Below, piece after piece: positions 5,135-5,255 of a DNA stretch of 5,255 bases; position 1 is the first letter of the stretch, and each line of letters opens with the position of its first letter. A program made the position numbers and the translations under genes. A model generated the notes under the pieces. The model was not told the DNA's origin. It saw only the letters and a list, made by a program, of their open reading frames with translations, and made no database searches. Origin of the DNA: an uncultured Lysobacteraceae bacterium (lineage in GTDB: Bacteria; Pseudomonadota; Gammaproteobacteria; Xanthomonadales; Rhodanobacteraceae); NCBI GenBank assembly GCA_946480705.1, contig CAMLLF010000337.1, forward strand, positions 1 through 5,255. Reading direction: 5' to 3'.

Positions 5135-5139
5135 TCCTC
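5135..5139 (-). promoter_or_regulatory. Ribosome binding site deciding the lipocalin start
   Basis: GAGGA on the minus strand lies 7 nt before the ATG at 5127, ideal spacing, and 13 nt before the alternative ATG at 5121. It overlaps the TGA stop (5140-5138) of the upstream gene, as TGAGGA, which indicates translational coupling. Confidence 0.75.
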
Positions 5140-5255
5140 AGGCGACGTTGCGCAGCGCGAGGCGGCGCGTCGCGTCGCCGGCGCGCTGGATCGCCTGCAC
5201 ATGGCGCTTCAGCGCGGCGCGCACGCGCATGTCCGGATAGTTCGCGAACAGCGCT
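5138..5255 (-). CDS. C-terminal end of an unidentified protein (partial)
   Basis: The minus strand is open from the window edge to a TGA at 5140-5138 and gives 38 complete codons. The translation reads ALFANYPDMRVRAALKRH and continues through VQAIQRAGDATRRLALRNVA to the stop. Almost every codon ends in G or C, matching the neighbouring real genes, and the sequence looks like two amphipathic helices. The stop lies 10 bp before the lipocalin ATG and overlaps its ribosome binding site, so this gene is upstream in the same operon. I do not recognise the family from this fragment. Confidence 0.7.
   Translation of the reverse strand, partial: ALFANYPDMRVRAALKRHVQAIQRAGDATRRLALRNVA

Noticed and set aside
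5128..5202. Longer lipocalin start at 5202
   Set aside because: The extra 25 residues hide the signal peptide and overlap the coding end of the upstream gene. The RBS at 5135-5139 supports 5127.

Overview
This GC-rich window has strongly G/C-biased third codon positions and tightly packed genes, many sharing 4-bp stop/start overlaps. It looks like a chromosomal segment of a high-GC Gram-negative bacterium. Three exported or periplasmic proteins are predicted. GGGAATCGGG-type intergenic repeats, which from memory are common in Xanthomonadaceae/Lysobacteraceae, suggest that group. This placement is inference; no taxonomic marker gene is present.

Layout. Positions 2-2063 (+ strand) hold a compact, probably co-transcribed run of five genes: the last codons of a probable membrane protein, a VOC/glyoxalase-superfamily protein, a small stand-alone HD-domain hydrolase of the SpoT/MESH1 type, a membrane-anchored M23 zinc metallopeptidase, and a small exported protein of unknown function. 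ATGA or GTGA overlaps occur at 70-73, 447-450 and 1503-1506. The only real gap is 52 bp, before the peptidase. Positions 2064-2285 are a 222-bp intergenic region with a hairpin at the preceding stop codon, a perfect 14-bp palindrome with an extra half-site, and a strong stem-loop just before the ribosome binding site. Positions 2286-3986 encode a 566-residue secreted protein with the hallmarks of a clan GH-A-like glycoside hydrolase (SNEVWN and YEGG motifs). I cannot place it in a named family.

Positions 3987-4569 (583 bp) hold no convincing gene but are full of structure: a 123-bp imperfect inverted repeat, a 13-bp-arm perfect inverted repeat with A and T tracts, a three-unit 18-bp tandem repeat, an inverted copy of its core near the far edge, and a separated 14-bp direct repeat. 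The region lies between convergent genes. On the minus strand, 5255-4570 carries the end of an unidentified gene followed 10 bp later by a Blc-type lipocalin that has an export signal but no lipobox cysteine. The two are almost certainly one operon, because the lipocalin Shine-Dalgarno overlaps the upstream stop codon.

Functional picture. The plus-strand run mixes small-molecule and nucleotide enzymes with envelope proteins. The M23 peptidase and the exported unknown overlap and may act together at the cell wall. The secreted hydrolase-like protein appears to be its own transcription unit and probably acts on a polysaccharide outside the cytoplasm. The most interesting items are this unassigned enzyme with its possible operator, and the repeat-rich intergenic island.
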